This document shows positions 1-6,515 of a DNA stretch of 21,446 bases, in pieces. The stretch is from Bacteroidota bacterium (lineage in GTDB: Bacteria > Bacteroidota > Bacteroidia > B-17B0 > B-17BO), in the NCBI GenBank assembly GCA_025356715.1, contig JANXRU010000229.1, positions 1 to 21,446 of the forward strand, written 5' to 3'. Below the pieces are notes generated by a model. That model saw only the letters and a list, made by a program, of their open reading frames with translations, ran no database searches and was not told the DNA's origin. The first letter of the stretch is position 1. Every line of letters begins with the position of its first letter. Made by a program: the position numbers and the translations under genes.

Positions 1-72
1 ATTTTTATGTTTTTTTAATAAATCATATTCTGATTTAGTGTTTTTTGGCTATTAAGAATAAAAGCTAAACTA

Positions 73-80
73 TACGTTTG
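73..80 (+). promoter_or_regulatory. Candidate -7 promoter element
   Basis: TACGTTTG fits the Bacteroidota -7 consensus TAnnTTTG and lies 17 bases before the ATG of the first gene. No TTG is found at the expected 19-base spacing (nearest is at 45-47, 25 bases away), so only the -7 half is supported. Confidence 0.45.
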
Positions 81-97
81 TCTAAATACAAAACTAC

Positions 98-736
98 ATG
101 AAAAAACAAATATTATCAGGAATTATTTTACTATTTATTAGTAAAAACAACTTTTCACAAACCATTATTAAAGACAGCATTCGTTCAACTAAAAACGAAA
201 TAGGTTGCGATCTAATTCCTCTTTTTAAAGCATTAAGTGGGAGTTCGGGACATTTTGGAAATGAGAAATATTCCTTGCTATATAAACGCCAACTAAAACC
301 ACATGTATATTTTCGATTAAGTGCAAGTATTATAGAAAATGCTAGAAATTTTCATCAGTATAATAATACTAGAATACTTTTCCCTGAAACGCATATTAAC
401 TCTGGTTTAGAATACCGATGGGGTAAAAAAAGATTAAAATACTTTACAGGAATGGATTTAGGTTACTCTTATAGCAAAACAACAAATTCAGATGATAATT
501 TCATGACTAATTATTTAACAACTAAAAACGGAATTACAATTACTCCATTTTTTGGAATGCAATATCATTTTTCAAATCGTTTCTTTTTTTCAATGCAACT
601 TGGCCCTGAAATAGGCTTCATTAATGGGAAAAGACAACCTAACACAAATACCATTATGATGCTTCCTACCAACTTTAAAGAGTATAGTTTAACAGGTGGG
701 GTATTAGGTAACTTCTCGCTTTTTTATAAATTTTAA
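98..736 (+). CDS. Secreted beta-barrel-like outer-membrane protein, function unknown
   Basis: A 212-residue protein with an N-terminal signal peptide: Lys-Lys at residues 3-4, a hydrophobic core to about residue 16, and likely cleavage after the SQ near residue 21. The mature part alternates polar and aromatic residues in strand-like stretches (for example YRWGKKRLKYFTGMDLGYSY) and ends in FYKF. A terminal Phe is the usual outer-membrane barrel insertion signal. I do not recognise a specific family; the size suggests an 8- to 10-strand porin-like or OmpW-like barrel of the kind abundant in Bacteroidota. It sits 31 bp upstream of aroC in the same direction, but a separate -7 motif before aroC suggests the two need not be co-transcribed. 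The barrel assignment is inferred from pattern, not from recognised homology. Confidence 0.75.
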   Translation: MKKQILSGIILLFISKNNFSQTIIKDSIRSTKNEIGCDLIPLFKALSGSSGHFGNEKYSLLYKRQLKPHVYFRLSASIIENARNFHQYNNTRILFPETHINSGLEYRWGKKRLKYFTGMDLGYSYSKTTNSDDNFMTNYLTTKNGITITPFFGMQYHFSNRFFFSMQLGPEIGFINGKRQPNTNTIMMLPTNFKEYSLTGGVLGNFSLFYKF

Positions 737-752
737 AACAAAGCTATTTTAG

Positions 753-760
753 TATATTTG
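753..760 (+). promoter_or_regulatory. Candidate -7 element of the aroC promoter
   Basis: TATATTTG matches TAnnTTTG and ends only 7 bases before the aroC ATG, so a transcript from it would begin at or within a base or two of the start codon. The -33 position holds TTT rather than TTG. Confidence 0.5.
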
Positions 761-767
761 TTCCATC

Positions 768-1862
768 ATGGCAGGTAATACTATTGGAACTTTATTTCGT
801 TTAACTACTTTCGGCGAAAGCCACGGCGTTGCTATTGGTGGTATTTTAGATGGTTGTCCTGCTGGATTATCCATTGATTTAGAATTTATTAATTCGGAAT
901 TACAGCGTCGAAAGCCAGGCCAATCGCATATTACGACTCAACGTAAAGAAGAAGATCAGGTTACTTTTTTATCAGGTATTTTTGAAGGTAAAACTACAGG
1001 GCATCCCATAGGATTTACAATTGAAAACACCAATCAAAAATCGGGCGATTATGAGCATATCAAAAATGCCTATCGACCATCTCACGCTGATTTTACGTAT
1101 CAAGAAAAATATGGCATCAGAGATTATAGAGGTGGTGGCAGAAGTTCTGCTCGTGAAACCGCTTGCCGTATTGTTGGTGGAGCTATTGCCAAATTAATCT
1201 TAAACCATTATCATGTTTCTATTCAGGCTTATGTAAGCCAAGTAGGAAATATTAAACTCAATAAAAATTATCAAGAACTTAACTTATCTCAAACAGAAGA
1301 ATCTATTGTTCGTTGTCCTGACAAGGAAATTGCAGAACAAATGATTTCTTATATTGAAGCCATTCGTAAACAAGGCGATACTATAGGCGGCATAGTGAGC
1401 TGCGTGATTAAAGGAACACCCATTGGATTAGGCGAACCAGTATTTGATAGACTCCATGCAGATTTAGGAAAAGCCATGTTAAGCATTAACGCGGTGAAAG
1501 GATTTGAATATGGAGAAGGTTTTAATTCTATCAACTTCAAAGGCTCTGAATTGAATGATGTTTTTGTGCCCTTCAACTCCGCTCAGGGCACGAAAAAAAA
1601 CATTACAAAAACCAATCATAGTGGAGGTATCCAAGGTGGCGTCAGTAACGGAGAAGATATATATTTTAATGTTGCTTTTAAGCCTGTAGCTACCATTATG
1701 CAAGAACAACAAACAATTGACGTGAAAGGAAATGAAACAAGTATTAAAGGTAAGGGTCGTCACGACCCTTGTGTTTTGCCTCGTGCAGTGCCAATTGTGG
1801 AAAGTATGGCGGCCCTTGTTTTAGTTGATTTTTTATTACGAAATAAATCTTCGAAATTATAG
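768..1862 (+). CDS. aroC: Chorismate synthase with an unusual in-frame insertion
   Basis: Chorismate synthase converts 5-enolpyruvylshikimate-3-phosphate to chorismate using reduced FMN, the last step of the shikimate pathway, in the cytoplasm. Family signatures are present in order: GESHG (residues 16-20), RRKPGQ (47-52), RPSHADFTY with the second conserved His (H106), [10 protein letters not shown] (121-130), SGGIQGG after residue 283, and GRHDPC (330-335). The length of 364 residues is slightly above what I expect for the family (about 350-358). The excess maps to residues 267-277 ([11 protein letters not shown]), where relatives go from the GS-x-x-ND-x-F segment almost directly into the TKTN-x-SGGIQGG segment; it is encoded by a palindromic element (separate entry). 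The frame is intact and all catalytic motifs remain, so the enzyme is probably active. No other aro gene is adjacent. Confidence 0.97.
   Translation: MAGNTIGTLFRLTTFGESHGVAIGGILDGCPAGLSIDLEFINSELQRRKPGQSHITTQRKEEDQVTFLSGIFEGKTTGHPIGFTIENTNQKSGDYEHIKNAYRPSHADFTYQEKYGIRDYRGGGRSSARETACRIVGGAIAKLILNHYHVSIQAYVSQVGNIKLNKNYQELNLSQTEESIVRCPDKEIAEQMISYIEAIRKQGDTIGGIVSCVIKGTPIGLGEPVFDRLHADLGKAMLSINAVKGFEYGEGFNSINFKGSELNDVFVPFNSAQGTKKNITKTNHSGGIQGGVSNGEDIYFNVAFKPVATIMQEQQTIDVKGNETSIKGKGRHDPCVLPRAVPIVESMAALVLVDFLLRNKSSKL
1561..1596. repeat. Palindromic repeat-like element inside aroC
   Basis: Arms 1561-1572 and 1585-1596 pair over 12 positions (11 Watson-Crick pairs plus one G-T) around a 12-base loop reading TCAACTCCGCTC. 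The core resembles the dispersed palindrome CCTTCGACTCCGCTCAGG that I recall from many Bacteroidota and other bacterial genomes. It lies in frame and encodes residues that have no counterpart in typical chorismate synthases. The pairing is seen directly; the repeat-family assignment is from memory of the motif. Confidence 0.6.
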
Positions 1863-1921
1863 AACGCTGTAAATGAATGCTATTTTTAATTTAAAAAAAA
1901 CTAACGTAATTTATTTATGTT

Positions 1922-1989
1922 CAACCCTCGAAGGGGTTGTATATGAATCATAACATATTCAACTATTAACATACAACCCCTTCGGGTTT
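1922..1989. repeat. Inverted pair of CCCTTCG-type palindromes
   Basis: The left arm 1922-1945 (containing CGAAGGGGTTGTAT) and the right arm 1970-1989 (containing ATACAACCCCTTCG) are near-perfect inverted copies about 24 bases apart. Each arm also holds a short internal palindrome (AACCC..GGGTT). It sits between aroC and the symporter gene with no promoter-like sequence inside. It may be a dispersed intergenic repeat, and its hairpin could end aroC transcription or protect a 3' end, although no clean T-tract follows. Confidence 0.65.
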
Positions 1990-2005
1990 AATAAACTATA
2001 AAATT

Positions 2006-3364
2006 ATGTTCAGCAAAAAAAACAGACTCATCACCATTATCATCATTGCCATGATTGTTGGTATATCCTTGGGTTACACTATCAATAAATCTATTACCAA
2101 TAATGCTGTAAAGATTGAACAATCCTACATTAAACAATCAGCTAAAGGAAATATAACTATTGAAAAAAAATTAACAGAACATTATGCAAAAGTTGAAAAA
2201 GAACAAGTAAAACAAGCTAAGAAAAAAGTAGCTTCTAACTATTCCATTTTAAGTGATATTTTTTTACGCTTAATTAAAATGATTATTGCACCCCTTGTTT
2301 TATCAGTATTAGTGATGGGTGTAGCCAAAGTGGGTGACTTTAAATCGGTTGGACGAATTGGCGGAAAAACCATTATTTATTTTACGTTTGCTACGTTATT
2401 GGCATTAAGTTTAGGATTAGTCATTGTTAATTTATTTGAACCTGGTAAGAAAATGAATCTTGAAAAGCCTCCTATATCAGCCGATTCAGGGATAAAAGCA
2501 AATACTCAGGATGCTAAAAATTTCATAGCACATGTAGTCCCTGATAGTATCATTAGAGTGATGGCTGAAAATGAAATTTTACCAATTGTTATTTTTGCAT
2601 TATTCTTTGGTATAGCAGCCGCCGCCGCCGGCGAACAAGGTAAACCTATCATTAAAGCCATGGATAGTTTATCACACGTGATGTTTAAGGTAACGAATTA
2701 TGTAATGAGCTTTGCGCCTATAGGTGTATTTGGCGCCATTACAGCCGTCGTCATACAGCAAGGATTAGATGTACTTAGTGGCTACGCTTATTTAATGGCT
2801 TGCTTTTTTGGAGGCTTGTTATTTTTTGTATTTGGCATTTTATTTACCATTTGTTTAGTGTTACGTATTAATTTTTACTCATTACTCTCTCACGTAAAAG
2901 AGCCAATTTTATTAGCATTTAGCACCGCCAGTTCTGAAAGTGCTATGCCAAAAACCATTGAACAATTGGAGAAATTTGGTATCAGTAATCGCATCGTATC
3001 CTTTGTATTACCACTTGGTTACTCCTTTAATTTAGATGGCTCCATTATGTATATGACCTTTGCAACCGTGTTTATTGCTCAATCTTATGGCATTCCTATG
3101 ACTATGGGCGATCAAATACAAATGATGCTTATTTTATTGGTTACTAGTAAAGGCATGGCAGGCATACCGCGCGCATCGTTAGTTGTGATTGCAGGTATGC
3201 TCAGCATGTTTCATATACCAGGTGAAGGCTTATTACTATTATTAGCCGTTGATCAAATTTTAGATATGGGTCGTTCGGCAACCAATGTGGTTGGTAATGC
3301 CGTAGCAAGCGCTGTTGTTGCTAAGTGGGAAGGCGAAAAGTTAGAACCCAAAACACAGATATAA
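2006..3364 (+). CDS. Dicarboxylate/amino acid:cation symporter (DAACS, GltP-like)
   Basis: An inner-membrane elevator-type symporter (SLC1/DAACS family) for acidic amino acids or C4-dicarboxylates. Visible hallmarks: the Ser-rich re-entrant loop STASSES after residue 300, NLDGS (the NMDGT sodium motif), SKGMAGIPRA, and the C-terminal binding helix DQILDMGRSATNVVGN (416-431). By comparison with archaeal GltPh, D416, D420, R423 and N427 are kept. D420 and R423 would contact the amino group and side-chain carboxylate, which favours glutamate/aspartate, while the last position is Asn431 instead of Asp, as I recall for proton-coupled relatives such as DctA. Between transmembrane helix 1 (about 8-28) and the FLRLIKMIIAPLV helix lies an unusually long, Lys/Glu-rich segment (about 35-80), longer than in standard members. 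Substrate and coupling ion are inference. Confidence 0.93.
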   Translation: MFSKKNRLITIIIIAMIVGISLGYTINKSITNNAVKIEQSYIKQSAKGNITIEKKLTEHYAKVEKEQVKQAKKKVASNYSILSDIFLRLIKMIIAPLVLSVLVMGVAKVGDFKSVGRIGGKTIIYFTFATLLALSLGLVIVNLFEPGKKMNLEKPPISADSGIKANTQDAKNFIAHVVPDSIIRVMAENEILPIVIFALFFGIAAAAAGEQGKPIIKAMDSLSHVMFKVTNYVMSFAPIGVFGAITAVVIQQGLDVLSGYAYLMACFFGGLLFFVFGILFTICLVLRINFYSLLSHVKEPILLAFSTASSESAMPKTIEQLEKFGISNRIVSFVLPLGYSFNLDGSIMYMTFATVFIAQSYGIPMTMGDQIQMMLILLVTSKGMAGIPRASLVVIAGMLSMFHIPGEGLLLLLAVDQILDMGRSATNVVGNAVASAVVAKWEGEKLEPKTQI

Positions 3365-3431
3365 GAGAAATGACGAATGATAAACGACAACGTCATAAAT
3401 CCTTAATCACTTATCTTTAATCCGAAGCAAC

Positions 3432-4058
3432 ATGTTATTTTATTGGCTAAATCTGGTCGGCATCTTTTTCTTCACCATTTCAGGTTCCTTAGCCGCGCGT
3501 GATAAAAAACATTACCACGATTATTTTGGTGTTTTTTTTACAGGATTTATAACTGCTATTGGTGGCGGAACCCTAAGGGACATGATGCTTGGCGCTTACC
3601 CTATTTCGTGGTTGAATGATAAAAATATCTTAATTTCAATTATTTGTGCTTTTTTATTTACCCTTATTTTTAAAAACTACATTATTAAACTTCGCAGAAC
3701 ATTGTTTTTGTTTGATACTGTGGGTGTTGGCATTTATACTATTTTAGGAGTTCAAATTAGTTTGGAGCATCACGTAAATCCATTTGCCGCTATTATTTTA
3801 GGATTAATATCAGCCGTATTTGGTGGTGTTATTAGAGATACTCTGATTAACGAAATTCCTTTAATTTTTGCCAAAGAAATTTATGCTACCGCCTGTATAG
3901 CGGGCGCCGTCCTATTTACAACCTTATTGTACTTTGGTATAAATTCGAGTGTGGCTGCCGTCACAAGCATGAGTTTAATTATCATTATTAGAATAATAGC
4001 TGTAAAATATAAACTAGCTTTACCAAAGTTTGACACTAAAAACGAAACTATTGATTAA
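3432..4058 (+). CDS. TRIC-type cation channel family protein (UPF0126)
   Basis: A 208-residue, seven-helix membrane protein made of two repeats of the UPF0126/TRIC domain. Each repeat carries the family motif: GGGTLRD at 44-50 followed by P and W, and GGVIRD at 131-136 followed by P. Bacterial TRIC homologues form trimeric, potassium-permeable channels; the physiological role in bacteria is unclear. The repeat architecture and total length are normal. It starts 67 bp after the symporter gene and ends only 3 bp before rimM, so it is probably co-transcribed with rimM. Family assignment is confident; ion selectivity is not visible from sequence. Confidence 0.92.
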   Translation: MLFYWLNLVGIFFFTISGSLAARDKKHYHDYFGVFFTGFITAIGGGTLRDMMLGAYPISWLNDKNILISIICAFLFTLIFKNYIIKLRRTLFLFDTVGVGIYTILGVQISLEHHVNPFAAIILGLISAVFGGVIRDTLINEIPLIFAKEIYATACIAGAVLFTTLLYFGINSSVAAVTSMSLIIIIRIIAVKYKLALPKFDTKNETID

Positions 4059-4061
4059 ATT

Positions 4062-4571
4062 ATGAATACACAGGAAATAGGTTATATTAGTAAAACACAT
4101 GGGTTAAAAGGTCATGTTATATTAAGAGTTAATGAAGATTTAGATATTGATTCAGAAATCATCAAGTCTGTTTTTTTAGAACTCAATGGCTCTCAAGTAC
4201 CATATTTTATTGAGGAATGCAGGCCTAATAATACCGGCTATATTCTTAAATTAGAAACCATTGATACGATTGATACGTCCAAAAAATTGATTGGAAAAAA
4301 AGCATTTTCTTTGCCAGATTTTGTTGTTGAAAACGAAGATTCTCTCAATGAATTTATTGGCTACACCATCATAGACTCTATTTTAGGAAACATCGGTATT
4401 ATTAGTGATGTGGATGATAAAACAGAGAATGTGATTATTAAAGTCATTCACTCTAGTGGTAAAGAAATCATATTGCCATTTAATGATGATTTAATTGACG
4501 AAATTGACGATGATACCAAAACAATCCGATTTTCGGCACCTGAGGGACTTATTGCCATGTATTTGAGCTAA
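4062..4571 (+). CDS. rimM: Ribosome maturation factor RimM
   Basis: RimM binds ribosomal protein S19 and assists maturation of the 30S head domain. The N-terminal RimM domain opens with GYISKTHGLKGHVILRV (about residues 7-23), the typical G-x-I-x-x-x-H-G-x-x-G pattern. The C-terminal PRC-barrel domain (about 95-168) has a LGNIGIISDV strand and ends with the conserved LPF....... and PEGLIAMYL pattern. At 169 residues the length is normal. In many bacteria rimM lies between rpsP and trmD; here neither is present and it follows a TRIC channel gene at 3 bp spacing. Confidence 0.95.
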   Translation: MNTQEIGYISKTHGLKGHVILRVNEDLDIDSEIIKSVFLELNGSQVPYFIEECRPNNTGYILKLETIDTIDTSKKLIGKKAFSLPDFVVENEDSLNEFIGYTIIDSILGNIGIISDVDDKTENVIIKVIHSSGKEIILPFNDDLIDEIDDDTKTIRFSAPEGLIAMYLS

Positions 4572-4652
4572 ATCCTTGCTAAATCATTTGTTTAGGCTCT
4601 AAAATCAGTAGACGAAAAATTGTTAATTATGTATTTTTTGGCAAAATTTTAC

Positions 4653-4660
4653 TAAGTTTG
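4653..4660 (+). promoter_or_regulatory. Candidate -7 element of the apt promoter
   Basis: TAAGTTTG fits TAnnTTTG and lies 14 bases before the apt ATG in a 103-bp gap. The nearest TTTG (4637-4640) is too close (12 bases), so the -33 half is not convincing. Confidence 0.4.
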
Positions 4661-4674
4661 TAATCCTATAAAAA

Positions 4675-5202
4675 ATGAACTTAGAAACCAATATAAAAGC
4701 TGCCATTAGAGATGTAGCCGATTTTCCGAAACCAGGAATTATGTTTAAAGACATAACGCCGATTTTTGAAAATCAAATGCTCTGTAATCAAATAGTGGAT
4801 GGCTTTATAAACATTATTGGCCCTAAACCAGACGCCATAGTGGGTATAGAAAGTAGAGGTTTTTTATTTGGATTATTATTAGCGAACAAATTGGGTATTC
4901 CATTTGTTTTAATTAGAAAAGCAGGTAAGTTGCCCTATAAAACAATCAGTTACGAGTACGAATTAGAATACGGAACTGCAAAAATAGAAATGCACATTGA
5001 TAGCTTAAAGCCGAATTGGAATGTATTAATACACGACGATTTGTTAGCTACAGGAGGAACAGCAGAGGCCGCTGCAAATTTAGTTAAACAACAAGGTGCC
5101 GAGGTATGCGGCTTTACCTTTGTGGTTGGCTTAGAATTTTTAAACGGAAAAGATAAATTAATTAAACACTCAAACAATATCACATGTCTAGCGCAGTATT
5201 AG
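4675..5202 (+). CDS. apt: Adenine phosphoribosyltransferase
   Basis: Converts adenine and PRPP to AMP and pyrophosphate, a cytoplasmic purine salvage reaction. The family opening is clear: IRDVADFPKPGIMFKDITPI (11-30), followed by IVGIESRGFLFG (55-66), RKAGKLP (81-87), and the PRPP-binding loop VLIHDDLLATGGTA (117-130). The length of 175 residues is normal for bacterial Apt. The one small deviation is His120 before the DD pair, where Val or Ile is usual; the catalytic Asp pair and GGT remain. The last 19 bases overlap the longest possible reading frame of the downstream acyl-CoA dehydrogenase. Confidence 0.97.
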   Translation: MNLETNIKAAIRDVADFPKPGIMFKDITPIFENQMLCNQIVDGFINIIGPKPDAIVGIESRGFLFGLLLANKLGIPFVLIRKAGKLPYKTISYEYELEYGTAKIEMHIDSLKPNWNVLIHDDLLATGGTAEAAANLVKQQGAEVCGFTFVVGLEFLNGKDKLIKHSNNITCLAQY

Positions 5203-6359
5203 AAAACACAGTAGGAATGAATTTCCAAACAAACGAAAATCAATTAGCAATAGCTGATATGATTCGTAAATTCGGTAAAGAACATATTTACCCAAAAATG
5301 ATGGAATGGGATGAAGCTCAAATATTTCCTGTAGATTTATTTAAGAAATTAGGAGAATTAGGATTAATGGGTGTTGTAGTACCAACAGAATATGGTGGCT
5401 CAGGCTTATCTTATACAGAATATGTAACTGCCATTATCGAATTATCAAAAATTTGTGGTTCTATTGGTTTGTCAATGGCAGCTCATAACTCTTTGTGTAC
5501 AGGCCATATTTTAGCTTTTGGAAGTGAAGAACAAAAGAAAAAATATTTACCAAAATTAGCTACTGCTGAATGGATTGGTGCTTGGGGCTTAACAGAAACG
5601 GGTACTGGATCGGATGCTGGCGGAATGCATACTACTGCTGTAAAAGATGGTGATTACTATATCATTAACGGAAGTAAAAATTTTATTACTCACGCTATCA
5701 CTGGTAACGTTGCTGTAGTTATTGTTCGCACAGGTGCTAAAAATGATAGCCATGGTATGAGTGCTTTCATTATTGAAAAAGGAACAGAAGGATTTAAATC
5801 AGGAAAAAAAGAAAATAAATTAGGTATGCGCGCAAGCGAAACTGCCGAATTAATTTTTGATAATTGCCGTGTGCATAAAGACCAAATGATGGGCAAAGAA
5901 GGTGATGGATTTATACAAGCCATGAAAGTATTAGATGGTGGGCGTATTTCTATTGCCGCATTAAGTTGTGGTATTGCACGTGGTGCATTCGAATGCTCAG
6001 TAAAATATGCTAAAGAGCGTGAGCAATTTGGAAAACCTATTAGCTCATTTCAAGCAATTGCTTTTAAATTGGCTGATATGGCAACTGAATTAGATGCTGC
6101 TGAATTGTTGACGTTTAAAGCGGCTGATTTAAAAAATCGCGGACAAAAAATGACTAAAGAAGGTGCTTTTGCTAAGTATTACGCATCTGAAGTATGTGTA
6201 AAAAACGCTAATGAAGCTGTACAAATTTTTGGTGGTTACGGATTTACTAAAGATTTTCCTGCAGAAAAATATTACCGCGATAGTAAATTATGCACTATTG
6301 GCGAAGGAACCAGCGAAATACAAAAAGTAGTAATAGCAAGGGAATTACTAAAAGATTAA
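5184..6359 (+). CDS. Acyl-CoA dehydrogenase
   Basis: An FAD-dependent enzyme that oxidises acyl-CoA to trans-2-enoyl-CoA and passes electrons to electron-transfer flavoprotein, in fatty-acid or branched-chain amino-acid breakdown. Both family signatures are visible: GAWGLTETGTGSDAGG in the middle domain and QIFGGYGFTKDFPAEKYYRD near the C terminus. The likely catalytic base is Glu374 in IGEGTSEIQ, the position used by short- and medium-chain members, so a straight short-chain acyl-CoA is a reasonable guess. The longest frame overlaps apt by 19 bases, but typical family N termini match from Met12 (5217: MNFQTNENQLAI), which would start 14 bases after the apt stop. I consider 5217 the more natural start. 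A terminator follows directly. Confidence 0.95.
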   Translation: MSSAVLENTVGMNFQTNENQLAIADMIRKFGKEHIYPKMMEWDEAQIFPVDLFKKLGELGLMGVVVPTEYGGSGLSYTEYVTAIIELSKICGSIGLSMAAHNSLCTGHILAFGSEEQKKKYLPKLATAEWIGAWGLTETGTGSDAGGMHTTAVKDGDYYIINGSKNFITHAITGNVAVVIVRTGAKNDSHGMSAFIIEKGTEGFKSGKKENKLGMRASETAELIFDNCRVHKDQMMGKEGDGFIQAMKVLDGGRISIAALSCGIARGAFECSVKYAKEREQFGKPISSFQAIAFKLADMATELDAAELLTFKAADLKNRGQKMTKEGAFAKYYASEVCVKNANEAVQIFGGYGFTKDFPAEKYYRDSKLCTIGEGTSEIQKVVIARELLKD

Positions 6360-6367
6360 TTCAATTT

Positions 6368-6399
6368 AATGGCTTCTGAAAAGAAGCCATTTTTATTTT
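6368..6399 (+). terminator. Rho-independent terminator after the acyl-CoA dehydrogenase
   Basis: A perfect 10-bp stem (6368-6377 with 6382-6391), a GAAA loop and a T-rich tail TTTTATTTT. It starts 9 bases after the stop codon and ends the apt/dehydrogenase transcript. Confidence 0.9.
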
Positions 6400-6515
6400 A
6401 CCTCATAACCATCCATTGAGTTTCATAGCCAATCAGCATTTTTTATGTTTCTCTTTGCTAAAAAGATTTATCTTCATATATCTTTTGAATTAAACATCAT
6501 TTGTAAAAACTATAT

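Noticed and set aside
1752..1770. A perfect 9-bp palindrome (AAGGGTCGT-C-ACGACCCTT) inside aroC.
   Set aside because: It encodes the conserved GKGRHDPC motif; codons GGT CGT CAC GAC CCT explain the symmetry without invoking an element.
3370..3396. A small hairpin ATGACG/CGTCAT between the symporter and TRIC genes.
   Set aside because: Only 6 bp with a 15-base loop and no T-tract; too weak to call a terminator.
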